Shown here piece after piece: positions 44,312-53,746 of a DNA stretch of 64,000 nucleotides (its first letter is position 1; the number at the start of each line of letters is the position of its first letter). The translations under genes were made by a program, and so were the position numbers. The notes under the pieces were generated by a model. The model did no database searches. It was not told the DNA's origin and saw only the letters and a list, made by a program, of their open reading frames with translations. Origin of the DNA: Rhodovibrionaceae bacterium (GTDB lineage Bacteria; Pseudomonadota; Alphaproteobacteria; Kiloniellales; DSM-21159). The stretch covers positions 124,001-188,000 of the forward strand of contig JANQMX010000058.1 in assembly GCA_028279885.1 (NCBI GenBank), in the 5' to 3' direction.

Positions 44312-45079
44312 GTGCTCTCGAACTTCGGTCATTTGCGGCGGCGCCTCTACGACGGGGCGACGGCCATCGGTTTCTGGTCGGAGCTCTGCGCGCCGCTGGC
44401 GACGGAGGTGCTGGCCGGCACCGGCTTCGATTTCTGCGTGATCGACCATGAGCACGGACCCGGCGGCCCGTTCGAGGCCATGCAGATCATGATGAGCCTG
44501 AAGGGCAGCGCTTGCGCGCCTTTGATCCGGGTGCCGGAGAACAATCCCGTTCCAATCAAGCGTGCCTTGGATACCGGAGCTGAAGGGCTGGTCATCCCCG
44601 CGGTCAACTCGGCCGAGGAGGCCGGCGCCGCCGTTGCGGCCTGCCTCTATCCCCCCGCCGGCATGCGCGGCAATGCGGTCCCGATCGTCAGGGCTTCCGC
44701 CTATGGCGCCCATGCCGCGGACTACGCGGCGCAGGCTGATCGGGAGCTGCTGATCATCTGCCAGATCGAGGCCGCGCGGGCGGTCCAGAATGTCGAGGCA
44801 ATCGCTGCCGTCGAGCGGGTCGACATGCTCTTCATCGGGCCGATGGACCTGTCCGGCGACATGGGCTTCATCGGCCAGCCGGACCATCCGGAGGTCAAGC
44901 GTGCGATCGCGCACGTCGAGCAGGTGGCCAAAGACAACGGCAAGCTGCTGGGCACCATCACCACGCCCGAGCGTTCGATCGACGATCTTGCCGACGCCGG
45001 CCATCGCCTGATTGCCGCCGCCAGCGATACGGGCCTCCTTCAATCGGCAGCAGCGAGCCTGCTGGCTCATCGACCCTGA
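44312..45079 (+). CDS. HpcH/HpaI-type aldolase/citrate lyase family protein
   Basis: 255 residues from the GTG at 44312. The (beta/alpha)8 class II aldolase fold is indicated by GFWSELCAPLATEVLAGTG, the metal/pyruvate-binding FCVIDHEHGPGGP and LIRVPENNPVPIKRALDTGAEG, with GMRGNAV, EAARAVQNVEAIAAV and DMLFIGPMDLSGDMG. Relatives cleave 4-hydroxy-2-oxoheptanedioate, 2-dehydro-3-deoxyglucarate or similar compounds into pyruvate and an aldehyde; the specific substrate is unclear. The NAD(P)HX-repair gene follows 10 bases later. Confidence 0.87.
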   Translation: MLSNFGHLRRRLYDGATAIGFWSELCAPLATEVLAGTGFDFCVIDHEHGPGGPFEAMQIMMSLKGSACAPLIRVPENNPVPIKRALDTGAEGLVIPAVNSAEEAGAAVAACLYPPAGMRGNAVPIVRASAYGAHAADYAAQADRELLIICQIEAARAVQNVEAIAAVERVDMLFIGPMDLSGDMGFIGQPDHPEVKRAIAHVEQVAKDNGKLLGTITTPERSIDDLADAGHRLIAAASDTGLLQSAAASLLAHRP

Positions 45080-45089
45080 GAGTCTGGCC

Positions 45090-46574
45090 ATGCCCTTCGA
45101 TGCGGCATCTGGCGACTGCCTGCTCACTGTCGAAGAGATGTACCGGGCCGATGCGGCCGCCATGGCCGCGGGCGTTCCCGGCGTTGACCTGATGGAACGG
45201 GCCGGCCAGGCGGTCGCCGAGGCAGCTCAAGCGGTCTGTCGGGAAGGCCCGGTTGTCGTGCTCTGCGGGCCCGGCAACAACGGCGGCGACGGCTTTGTTG
45301 CTGCCCGTCACCTGGCGGCGGAAGGGCGGGAGGTCAGGCTCGCCCTCTTGGGCGCCCGCGAGGCCCTGCGCGGCGATGCTGCCCATCACGCGGCACTTTG
45401 GAACGGCCCGGTCCTGCCTCTCGAAGCGAGCCTCTTGGATGGCGCTGCGGTCGTCATCGATGCGCTCTTCGGCGCTGGCCTGGCCCGCGGCCTGGAGGGC
45501 CCCGCGCGGGACCTTATCGAGACCGTGAACGCGCGGTGCCTGCCGGCCGTCGCCGTGGACGTGCCGAGCGGCCTGTCGGGCGACAGCGGGTCCGTGGTCG
45601 GGGACTGCGCCCTGCAGGCGGTTCGCACCGTCACCTTCTTTCGCCGTAAGCCCGGCCATCTGCTGCAGCCCGGGCGCCGGCTCTCCGGCGCGGTGACGGT
45701 GGCGGACATCGGCATTCCCGATGCGGTTCTTGGCGAGATCGCGCCCAAGGCATGGCGCAATGCCCCGACGCTTTGGGGAGAGACCTATCCGCAGCGGACC
45801 GAGGCGCAGCACAAGTATGCCTTCGGTCATGCTCTGGTTGTCGCCGGCGCCATGAGCGGCGCCAGCCGCCTGGCTGGCTTGGCGTGCCAGCGCGTGGGGG
45901 CTGGCCTGACCAGCCTGGCTGTCCCGACGGAGGAGCGGCTGCTCTACGAACTGACGTCGCCCTGCTTCATCGTCCGGGGCTGCGATGGGCCGAAAGCGCT
46001 CGCCGCTCTTCTCTCAGAGCGGCGCTATCACGCTCTCATGGTCGGGCAGGGCGGTGGGCTGCGGCCCGAGACGGAGTCTCTCACTCTGACCGCGCTCGAT
46101 CGGGAAGAGGCGACCGTGCTGGACGCGGACGGACTGAGCGTTTTCGCGGATGCACCTGAACGCTTGTTCGAGTCCCTGGGGCCGAACAGCGTGCTGACGC
46201 CGCACGAAGGCGAGTTCGGCCGGCTCTTTCCCGATCTTTCCGGCGACAAGCTGAGCCGCACCCGTGCCGCCGCGCAATTGAGCGGCGCGGTGGTGCTGTT
46301 GAAGGGCAGTGACACAATTGTGGCAGAGCCGTCGGGGCGCGCCACGATCAACGACAACGCCCCGCCTTGGCTGGCCACAGCCGGCGCAGGCGATGTGCTG
46401 ACGGGGATGATCGGAGGCCTCTTGGCGCAAGGGATGCCGCCCTTTGCGGCGGCCAGCGCCGCGACCTGGCTTCACGGCGCCGCCGCGGCGGCCTTCGGGC
46501 CCGGATTGATCGCCAGCGACCTGATCGACCGCCTGCCTGCTGTGACCAGAATGCTCCTCAGCGAGCGCCTTTGA
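45090..46574 (+). CDS. nnr: Bifunctional NAD(P)H-hydrate epimerase / ADP-dependent dehydratase
   Basis: 494 residues from the ATG at 45090, the usual length of the fused protein. The N-terminal epimerase domain (YjeF_N; about 15-215) shows VVLCGPGNNGGDGFVAARHL and VAVDVPSGLSGDSG; the C-terminal dehydratase (about 235-490) shows LVVAGAMSGASRLAGLA and the nucleotide-binding LATAGAGDVLTGMIGGLLAQG. It repairs hydrated NADH and NADPH. It begins 10 bases after the aldolase stop. Confidence 0.93.
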   Translation: MPFDAASGDCLLTVEEMYRADAAAMAAGVPGVDLMERAGQAVAEAAQAVCREGPVVVLCGPGNNGGDGFVAARHLAAEGREVRLALLGAREALRGDAAHHAALWNGPVLPLEASLLDGAAVVIDALFGAGLARGLEGPARDLIETVNARCLPAVAVDVPSGLSGDSGSVVGDCALQAVRTVTFFRRKPGHLLQPGRRLSGAVTVADIGIPDAVLGEIAPKAWRNAPTLWGETYPQRTEAQHKYAFGHALVVAGAMSGASRLAGLACQRVGAGLTSLAVPTEERLLYELTSPCFIVRGCDGPKALAALLSERRYHALMVGQGGGLRPETESLTLTALDREEATVLDADGLSVFADAPERLFESLGPNSVLTPHEGEFGRLFPDLSGDKLSRTRAAAQLSGAVVLLKGSDTIVAEPSGRATINDNAPPWLATAGAGDVLTGMIGGLLAQGMPPFAAASAATWLHGAAAAAFGPGLIASDLIDRLPAVTRMLLSERL

Positions 46575-46717
46575 GGCACACGAAGACTGGGGATTTATCT
46601 GAAATGTCCCAAAAGTGTTAACACCTTCGACACAGTATCAGCGTAAAAGGATAAGCAACGGAAAACCAATCACTGCGGATGTTTCGCGATAAGAACAGAG
46701 GCTAACGAGACGGAGCA

Positions 46718-46987
46718 ATGGCACTGCTGTCGGATAAGCGTATTGGCTCATTCAAGAGGTCCGCGCCTCTGGTGAATGGCGCCACTTTCTACCAGAACGG
46801 GCTTGCAGGGCGGAAGGTCGTCGCCAAGGTGGTGTCGCTCTGCCAGGATGCCCAGGGCATCGATCATGTAACCTTCGACATTTGGGTCCCGCGGCACGGC
46901 GAGCAGGGTATTTCCGAGCGGCGTACTCTGAACGCCAGCAGCTTCCGCGAACAGTTCCGCCCGGACCTGCAACTCGCCGCACAGTAG
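46718..46987 (+). CDS. Small hypothetical protein
   Basis: 89 residues. A compact mixed alpha/beta protein with RKVVAKVVSLCQDAQGIDHVTF as the central strand region and a basic N-terminus. No signal peptide, membrane helix or known motif. It is preceded by AACGAGACGGAG, a weak RBS. Isolated between the NAD(P)HX-repair gene and the E1-like gene. Function unknown. Confidence 0.6.
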   Translation: MALLSDKRIGSFKRSAPLVNGATFYQNGLAGRKVVAKVVSLCQDAQGIDHVTFDIWVPRHGEQGISERRTLNASSFREQFRPDLQLAAQ

Positions 46988-47028
46988 GGCGCAGGACGCG
47001 CCGAAGCGCTTCAATCTAGGCCCTTTTT
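46985..47028 (+). terminator. Possible terminator after the small hypothetical gene
   Basis: AGGGC (46986-46990) can pair with GCCCT (47020-47024), enclosing a GC-rich internal segment, and is followed by TTTTTC. The stem is short and the loop long, so this is a weak candidate. Confidence 0.35.
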
Positions 47029-47185
47029 CTTCTCCGCGTACGCACACACAGGGTGCAGCGTACAGGCTTCCGCTTTCCTTCTCTTTTCTCTCGACAATCG
47101 CAAGCTGCTCCCAATGTCTTGGGAAGCGCCTTCACTGTAGCTAAGCTCGGTCGGCGCAGGACCAGGGGAGAGCCCAGAGAAAACA

Positions 47186-49627
47186 ATGAGCGACAGCGCA
47201 ATTCCGATAGAATCCAGGGTGGCCGGTGAACGGCCGGCAGAGGCCAGCGATGAGGCGCGGCTCGCCGTCTTGAGAGAGCTGGAACGCAAGCTGCTTTGGC
47301 TCTCCAGCTGGACCATCCACAACGCCAACCACCTGCGGCCCAGCCGCGACGGCCTCAAGGTCGGCGGACACCAGGCCTCCAGCGCTTCGCTGGTCACCCT
47401 CATGACGGCGCTTTATTTCGACATCCTGCGTCCGGAGGACCGGGTTGCGGTCAAGCCCCATGCCAGCCCGGTGTTTCACGCCATCCAGTACCTTTTCGGT
47501 CGGCAGAGCCGTGAGGCGCTGGAGGACTTCCGGGCCTTCGGCGGGGCCCAGTCCTATCCCTCCCGCACCAAGGACGACGACGATGTGGACTTCTCCACAG
47601 GCTCCGTCGGCCTGGGCGTCGCGGTGACGGTCTTTGCCAGTCTGGTGCAGGACTATCTCGCCGCAAAGAAGCAGTTGCCGGAAGGTCGGCCGCTGGGACG
47701 CATGGTGGCTTTGGTCGGCGATGCCGAGTTGGACGAAGGCAACGTCTACGAGGCCCTGCTGGAGGGCTGGAAGCACGACCTGCGCAATGTCTGGTGGGTG
47801 ATCGACTATAACCGCCAGAGCTTGGACGCCGTGGTCAGCGACCGGCTGTTCGGCCAGTTCGATCGTCTGTTCGACACCATGGGCTGGCGGGTCGTCACCT
47901 TGAAGTACGGCAAGAAGCTGGAGGCCGCCTTCGCCCGGCCGGACGGCGAGGCGCTGCGGGCCTGGATCGACGATTGCCCGAACTCCCTCTATTCCGCGCT
48001 GGTCTTCCAAGGCGGGGCTGCTTGGCGCCGGCAACTGCAGGCCGATCTCAGTGGCTTGCCGGGCATTGCTGCGCTGCTCGATGAGCTGGACGACGATGCG
48101 CTCCACGCCTTGATGTGCAACCTGGGCGGCCACTGCCTGGAAACGGTGCTGGAGACTTTCCGCTCCATCGACGACGACCAGCCGACCTGCTTCATCGCCT
48201 ACACCATCAAGGGACTCGGGTTGCCCTTCGCCGGCCATAAGGACAACCACGCCGGCCTTATGAACCAAGAGCAGATGGCGCAGTTCAAGGAGAGCAACGG
48301 CATCGCCGACGGCCAGGAGTGGGAGCCTTTCGCCGGCCTGTCGCTCGAGCCTGACACGCTTCGCGCCTTTCTCGACGACGTGCCCTTCGCGGCCGAGTAC
48401 CCGCGGCGCTACCGCACCGAGCTGGTGACGGGCGCCGAACGGCTCACGGTGCCTCAGGCAGCGCGCATGTCGACGCAGGAAGGCTTCGGGCGCATCCTCG
48501 CCGATCTGGCCAGGGACGGCGGGGCGCTCGCCGACGCCCTGGTCACCACTTCGCCGGACGTGACGGTCTCCACCAACCTGGGCGGCTGGGTCAATCGCCG
48601 CGGCATCTTCGACCGGCGCCCGCGTGAGGATCTCTTCCGCGAGCAGAAGGTGGTCTCCGCCCAGCGCTGGGGCATGTCGCCCGAGGGCCAGCACCTGGAA
48701 CTGGGTATCGCCGAGCACAACCTCTTCCTGCTGCTGGCCGCTTTCGGCCTGTCGCACAGCCTGTTCGGCCGACGAATCTTGCCGATCGGGACGCTCTACG
48801 ATCCTTTCATCCAGCGCGGCCTCGATGCGCTCAACTATGCCTGCTATCAGGACGCCCGCTTTCTGCTCGTCGCTACCCCCTCCGGAATCTCCTTGGCGCC
48901 CGAAGGCGGCGCCCACCAGTCTCTGTCGACGCCGCTGATCGGCATGGCCCAAGACGGCCTCGCCGCCTTCGAGCCGGCCTTCGTCGACGAGTTGGCGGCC
49001 ATCATCGGCTGGTCCTTCGACTACCTGCAGCGGGACGAGACGCATCCAGGCCACGATGCCGACCCGGCCACGGACTGGCTGCGCGACAGCAAGGGCGGCT
49101 CGGTCTACCTGCGGCTTTCGACACGCAGCCTGGAACAGCCCGAGCGCGCGCTTGAGGCGACCCTGCGGAGCGACATCATTCGCGGCGGCTACTGGCTGCG
49201 CCCGCCGGGGCCGGGCGCGACCCTCGCCATCGCCTACAGCGGCGCCTTGGCTCCCGAGGCACTGGCTGCCTACGAAGCCGTCCTGGAGGACATACCGGAT
49301 GCCGGTTTGCTCGCCATCACCTCGGCCGACCGCCTGAACGCGGAGTGGAGCGCCGCCGAGCAGGCCCGCCAAAGCGGCGTGCCAACGGCTGGCTCCCATG
49401 TGGAGTCGCTTCTGGCGCCGCTCGCCGCCGATGCCGGGCTGGTCACCGTTCTCGATGGCCATCCGGCTACCCTGGCCTGGCTCGGTGCGGTGCGCGGACA
49501 GCGTGTACAGGCGCTGGGTGTCGAGCACTTTGGGCAGTCGGGCGATATCCCTGATCTCTACCGCCATCATCGCATCGACGAGAACGCCATTCTTGACGCT
49601 TGCGCGGCGGCCATGCTGGCCCGGTGA
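47186..49627 (+). CDS. Homodimeric-type 2-oxoacid dehydrogenase E1 / transketolase-like protein
   Basis: 813 residues. The thiamine-diphosphate motif is GDAELDEGNVYEALLEGW (Gly-Asp to Asn), with the first-half signature HNANHLRPSRDGLKVGGHQASS. The pyrimidine domain carries the catalytic-type Glu in LELGIAEHNLFLLL, and VNRRGIFDRRPREDLFREQK. Length and motifs match the homodimeric pyruvate dehydrogenase E1 (AceE-like) family rather than transketolase proper. No lipoyl E2 or E3 gene is adjacent, so its partner and substrate are unknown. ATG chosen on the only plausible RBS (GGGGAGAG upstream). Confidence 0.85.
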   Translation: MSDSAIPIESRVAGERPAEASDEARLAVLRELERKLLWLSSWTIHNANHLRPSRDGLKVGGHQASSASLVTLMTALYFDILRPEDRVAVKPHASPVFHAIQYLFGRQSREALEDFRAFGGAQSYPSRTKDDDDVDFSTGSVGLGVAVTVFASLVQDYLAAKKQLPEGRPLGRMVALVGDAELDEGNVYEALLEGWKHDLRNVWWVIDYNRQSLDAVVSDRLFGQFDRLFDTMGWRVVTLKYGKKLEAAFARPDGEALRAWIDDCPNSLYSALVFQGGAAWRRQLQADLSGLPGIAALLDELDDDALHALMCNLGGHCLETVLETFRSIDDDQPTCFIAYTIKGLGLPFAGHKDNHAGLMNQEQMAQFKESNGIADGQEWEPFAGLSLEPDTLRAFLDDVPFAAEYPRRYRTELVTGAERLTVPQAARMSTQEGFGRILADLARDGGALADALVTTSPDVTVSTNLGGWVNRRGIFDRRPREDLFREQKVVSAQRWGMSPEGQHLELGIAEHNLFLLLAAFGLSHSLFGRRILPIGTLYDPFIQRGLDALNYACYQDARFLLVATPSGISLAPEGGAHQSLSTPLIGMAQDGLAAFEPAFVDELAAIIGWSFDYLQRDETHPGHDADPATDWLRDSKGGSVYLRLSTRSLEQPERALEATLRSDIIRGGYWLRPPGPGATLAIAYSGALAPEALAAYEAVLEDIPDAGLLAITSADRLNAEWSAAEQARQSGVPTAGSHVESLLAPLAADAGLVTVLDGHPATLAWLGAVRGQRVQALGVEHFGQSGDIPDLYRHHRIDENAILDACAAAMLAR

Positions 49628-49753
49628 GGCCTTGCTGAGGCCAAGGGCAGAGCAGCGTGCAAACAGGCTCCAGCGGTCCTTGTTAAGCCCTATGCGCGGT
49701 GCTATACCCCGGCGCTTCCAAGAGGCGCCGTCGGGTGGCTCGCAGCGTCGAAA

Positions 49754-49839
49754 GCGGGCGTGGCGGAATTGGCAGACGCGCCAGGTTTAGGTCCTGGTGA
49801 CCTTGTGTCGTGGGGGTTCAAGTCCCTCCGCCCGCACCA
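49754..49839 (+). tRNA. tRNA-Leu (anticodon TAG)
   Basis: Acceptor GCGGGCG pairs with CGCCCGC (49829-49835). The anticodon stem CCAGG/CCTGG encloses TTTAGGT with TAG at 49788-49790, and a variable arm of the long class II type follows. A73 and an encoded CCA close the gene at 49839. Confidence 0.95.
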
Positions 49840-49952
49840 GAGCGCGTCCCGAGTTCCAGTCAGGCCCTTCACAGTTTCGAGGTTGCGCCTGGTCCTTTCG
49901 GTCCGCTCGTCAAATCACACGTTAATCCAATATGTTGGAGGCCGCTGCTGCA

Positions 49953-51338
49953 ATGCAGGTCACGGAAACACTCTCTGAAGGGCTGAAGCGCGAATTCAAG
50001 GTCGTCATCAGCTCCAGCGATATCGAAGAGAAGACGAAGGATCGTCTGGAAGAGCTCGGTCGCAACCTCAAGGTGCCTGGCTTTCGGCCCGGCAAGGTGC
50101 CGATCAGCATCCTGAAGAAGCGCTACGGCGAGGCCGTGCGCGGCGAGGTGCTGGAGAAGGCGGTCAACGAAGCCTCCGAGCAGGCGCTCAACGAGCGCGG
50201 CCTTCGTGTGGCGACTCGGCCCAAGATCGAGATCGACTCCTTCGATGCCGGCCAGGACCTGGAGTATCGGCTGAACGTCGAGCTGCTGCCCGATGTTACC
50301 CCGATGGACTTCTCCAAGCTCGAGCTGGAGCGCCTGGTCATCAAGGTGCCCGAGAACGAGGTGGACGAGGCCTTGGAGCGCTTGGCCAAGCAGCAGAGCA
50401 CGCGGGTGCCGCTGGAAGAGCCGCGCCCCTCACAGTCGGGCGACGTCTTGGTGATCGACTTCAAGGGCTCGGTCGACGGGGAAACCCTGCCGGGCATGGA
50501 GGCCGAAGACCACCATCTCGAGCTTGGCTCGAACAGCTTCATCGCCGGATTCGAAGACCAGCTCATCGGCCTGTCCGAAGGCGACGAAACCGAGGTCAAG
50601 GTGACCTTCCCGGAGCAGTACGCCAACGACAAGCTGGCGGGCCGCGATGCCGTCTTCCAAGTGAAGGTAAAGCAGATCCTGGCCTCCATCCCCGCCGAGT
50701 TGAACGACGAGATGGCCAAGGTTTACGGCGCTGAAGGCCTCGACGACCTGCGCCAGAAGCTGGAGGCCGACATCGGCAAGCACTACCAGCAGGTCGCCCG
50801 CATGCGTCTCAAGCGAGAGCTGCTCGACAAGCTGGCCGAGAACCACGACTTCGGCGTGCCGGAGGGCATGGTCGACGTGGAGTTCGAGGCGATCTGGCAA
50901 CAGGTCGAGCAGGACAAGGAGCAGGGCACCCTCGACGAGGAAGACAAGGATAAGGACGAGGAGACCCTGAAAGCGGAGTATCGCGCGATCGCCGAGCGGC
51001 GGGTGCGTCTTGGCCTGTTGCTGTCGGAGGTCGGCCGCATTAACGGAGTCGAGGTTGCCAACGAGGACGTCAACCGCGCCCTGATGATGGAGGCCCAGCG
51101 CAATCCGGGTCGCGAGCGCGAGGTCATCGAGTACTTCCAGAATAATCCGGAGGCGATCGCCAACCTTCGTGCGCCGCTGTTCGAGGACAAGGTCGTGGAC
51201 TTCATCCTCGATCTCGCCAAGCTCGACGAGCGCGAGGTCACGGTCGAGGAGTTTCAGGCCTTGGCCGAGGAAGAGGCGGCCGGGGATGATGCCGACGCCA
51301 AGGACGAGAAAAAGAGCAAGAAGAAAAAGAAGAGCTGA
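49953..51338 (+). CDS. tig: Trigger factor (ribosome-associated chaperone/PPIase)
   Basis: 461 residues from the ATG at 49953, giving the family start MQVTETLSEGLKREFKV; the ATG at 49932 adds seven spurious residues. The ribosome-binding domain has the signature GFRPGKVPISILKKRYG (the usual GFRxGKxP), followed by a FKBP-type PPIase domain (about 155-245; DVLVIDFKGSVDGE, LELGSNSFIAGFEDQLIG) and a long helical chaperone domain. The C-terminus is Asp/Glu/Lys-rich. It assists nascent chains and heads the tig-clpP-clpX-lon series. Confidence 0.96.
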   Translation: MQVTETLSEGLKREFKVVISSSDIEEKTKDRLEELGRNLKVPGFRPGKVPISILKKRYGEAVRGEVLEKAVNEASEQALNERGLRVATRPKIEIDSFDAGQDLEYRLNVELLPDVTPMDFSKLELERLVIKVPENEVDEALERLAKQQSTRVPLEEPRPSQSGDVLVIDFKGSVDGETLPGMEAEDHHLELGSNSFIAGFEDQLIGLSEGDETEVKVTFPEQYANDKLAGRDAVFQVKVKQILASIPAELNDEMAKVYGAEGLDDLRQKLEADIGKHYQQVARMRLKRELLDKLAENHDFGVPEGMVDVEFEAIWQQVEQDKEQGTLDEEDKDKDEETLKAEYRAIAERRVRLGLLLSEVGRINGVEVANEDVNRALMMEAQRNPGREREVIEYFQNNPEAIANLRAPLFEDKVVDFILDLAKLDEREVTVEEFQALAEEEAAGDDADAKDEKKSKKKKKS

Positions 51339-51434
51339 CCGGCGTTTACCTGTCTTTCGAACACCCTATCTAAGCACTTCGGTCCAGCCGATACCCCTGT
51401 CACGCCCGATGCCTCGGGCAGCTTAGGAGACAAG

Positions 51435-52094
51435 ATGAGCGACCCGCGCGAGATGACGATGAACACCCTGGTGCCGATGGTGGTCGAGCAGACCAACCGG
51501 GGCGAGCGCGCCTACGATATCTACTCGCGCCTGCTGAAGGAGCGGATCATTTTCCTCACTGGCCCGATCAACGACATGGTCGCCAGCCTGATCTGCGCGC
51601 AGCTGCTGTTCCTGGAGTCCGAGAACCCGGAGAAGGATATCGCCTTCTACATCAACTCGCCTGGCGGGCACGTCAGCGCCGGCCTGGCGATGTACGACAC
51701 CATGCAATACATCCGGCCGGACGTTTCCACCGTCTGCATCGGGCAGGCGGCCTCTGCCGGCTCGCTGTTGCTGATGGCCGGGGCCGCCGGCAAGCGCTTC
51801 TCGCTGCCCAACGCCAAGATCATGGTACATCAGCCCTCCGGCGGCTTTCAGGGGCAGGCGACGGACATCGAGATCCACGCCCGCGAGATTCTCGCGGTGA
51901 GGCAGCGTCTTAACGAAATCTACGCTCAGCATACCGGGCAAGACATCTCAAAGATCGAGGACGCCATGGAGCGCGACCGCTTCATGATCCCGGAGGAAGC
52001 GCTGAAGTTCGGGCTGATCGACGAGGTGGTCAGCGAGCGTCCGGCGGCGCTGGCGATTGGCGAGGAGACCGGGCCGGGAGGCGGCAAGGGCTGA
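51435..52094 (+). CDS. clpP: ATP-dependent Clp protease proteolytic subunit
   Basis: 219 residues. The triad is Ser107 in [16 protein letters not shown], His132 in IMVHQPSGG and Asp181 in [12 protein letters not shown]. The N-terminal propeptide region is [17 protein letters not shown]. Forms the tetradecameric chamber used by ClpX. A sequence upstream, CCTATCTAAG (51365-51374), resembles an alphaproteobacterial heat-shock -10 element, but no matching -35 is clear. Confidence 0.97.
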   Translation: MSDPREMTMNTLVPMVVEQTNRGERAYDIYSRLLKERIIFLTGPINDMVASLICAQLLFLESENPEKDIAFYINSPGGHVSAGLAMYDTMQYIRPDVSTVCIGQAASAGSLLLMAGAAGKRFSLPNAKIMVHQPSGGFQGQATDIEIHAREILAVRQRLNEIYAQHTGQDISKIEDAMERDRFMIPEEALKFGLIDEVVSERPAALAIGEETGPGGGKG

Positions 52095-52298
52095 TCACGG
52101 CCATTTGCAGCTCTTTTCGCCGCGACCCTTTGCCTAACCGCCTTGGGCCAATTAAGTTCTTGTGAAACCCTTCGTCCTAGGGTCTTTGAGAGGCGCTGGG
52201 TGCCTCGCTTCCGCCGCGCGCTTTCGGTTTTAAGCGTTGTGCGGTCGCCTCGCCCTTCGCTAACATCGACCCCGACACGTGAGTAGCAGTATCGCACA

Positions 52299-53567
52299 AT
52301 GACCAAGACGAGCGGCGGCGACAGTAAAAACACCCTCTACTGCTCCTTTTGCGGAAAGAGCCAGCACGAGGTCCGGAAGCTGATTGCGGGGCCGACGGTA
52401 TTCATCTGCGATGAGTGCGTCGAGCTGTGCATGGACATCATTCGCGAGGAGAACAAGTCGACCCTCGTGAAGACGCGCGACGGCGTGCCGTCGCCGTCCG
52501 ATATCTGCGCTGTTCTGGACGACTACGTGATCGGGCAGGACTACGCCAAGCGGGTCCTCTCGGTTGCTGTGCACAACCACTACAAGCGGCTCTCTCACGG
52601 CACCAAGAGCAACGACGTCGAGCTGGCCAAGTCCAACATCCTGCTGATCGGCCCGACCGGTTGCGGCAAGACCTTGCTGGCTCAGACGCTGGCCCGCATC
52701 CTCGATGTGCCCTTCACCATGGCGGACGCCACGACCCTCACCGAGGCCGGCTACGTCGGTGAGGATGTGGAAAACATCATTCTCAAGCTGCTGCAGTCCG
52801 CCGACTACAACGTCGAGCGCGCGCAGCGCGGCATCGTCTACATCGACGAGGTCGATAAGATCAGCCGCAAGTCGGACAACCCCTCGATCACCCGCGACGT
52901 ATCGGGCGAGGGCGTGCAGCAGGCGCTGCTGAAGATCATGGAAGGCACGGTTGCTTCGGTGCCGCCCCAGGGCGGGCGCAAGCATCCGCAGCAGGAGTTC
53001 CTGCAGGTCGACACGACAAACATTCTCTTCATTTGCGGCGGTGCCTTTGCCGGCCTGGAAAAGATCATTGCCGGCCGCGGCAAGGGCTCGGCGATCGGCT
53101 TTGGCGCCGACGTGCGCGGGCCCGACGAGCGCAACACCGGGACCGTGCTGCGCGAGGTTGAGCCGGAAGATCTGCTGAAGTTCGGGCTTATCCCCGAGTT
53201 TGTCGGCCGTCTCCCGGTTGTCGCGACCCTGGAGGATCTCAGCGAGGAAGCGCTGATCGAGATCCTGACCAAGCCCAAGAACGCGCTGGTCAAGCAGTAT
53301 CAGCGGCTCTTCGATATGGAGAGCGTAAGCTTGCAGTTCACCGACGACGCCTACAGCGCCATCGCCGAGAAAGCCTTGGCCCGCAAGACGGGTGCGCGAG
53401 GCCTGCGCTCGATCATGGAGGCGATCCTGCTCGACCCCATGTACGATCTTCCCAGCCTCAGCGGCGTTGAAGAGATCGTGATCAACCGCGAGGTGGTCGA
53501 AGGTCGGGGGCAGCCACTCTATATCTATTCGGACCGTCGCGAGGACAAGGAATCCAGCGCGTCCTAG
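52299..53567 (+). CDS. clpX: ATP-dependent Clp protease ATP-binding subunit ClpX
   Basis: 422 residues. The N-terminal C4 zinc finger ([12 protein letters not shown], then [10 protein letters not shown]) is followed by the AAA+ module: Walker [18 protein letters not shown], Walker [16 protein letters not shown], the pore loop in [10 protein letters not shown], and the ClpP-docking IGF loop in [12 protein letters not shown]. Unfolds substrates for ClpP. Located 204 bases after clpP. Confidence 0.97.
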   Translation: MTKTSGGDSKNTLYCSFCGKSQHEVRKLIAGPTVFICDECVELCMDIIREENKSTLVKTRDGVPSPSDICAVLDDYVIGQDYAKRVLSVAVHNHYKRLSHGTKSNDVELAKSNILLIGPTGCGKTLLAQTLARILDVPFTMADATTLTEAGYVGEDVENIILKLLQSADYNVERAQRGIVYIDEVDKISRKSDNPSITRDVSGEGVQQALLKIMEGTVASVPPQGGRKHPQQEFLQVDTTNILFICGGAFAGLEKIIAGRGKGSAIGFGADVRGPDERNTGTVLREVEPEDLLKFGLIPEFVGRLPVVATLEDLSEEALIEILTKPKNALVKQYQRLFDMESVSLQFTDDAYSAIAEKALARKTGARGLRSIMEAILLDPMYDLPSLSGVEEIVINREVVEGRGQPLYIYSDRREDKESSAS

Positions 53568-53746
53568 CAGAAGCGCTCGGCGCGGTGGCCCATATCGCCC
53601 CGCGAGTCTGTCAAGTCCTTGAAAAACGCGTATTGGGCGGTCAGTTTCCTTAGTTAACCCGGTGCCGATCAGGGCCGGGTCACAAGAAACGAGGCGCGTC
53701 GGGCTCAAATGCCGGCGCAGCCGCTAATGAAGGATGATGTATCCAG

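Noticed and set aside
47141..49570. 809-residue open frame on the minus strand
   Set aside because: It is antisense to the E1-like gene, whose motifs are unambiguous; long antisense frames are expected in GC-rich codon usage.
53611..53660. Possible heat-shock (sigma-32) promoter upstream of lon (CTTGAAA at 53618)
   Set aside because: No -10 element at the right spacing; the only candidate, CCTTAG, is about 23 bases away.
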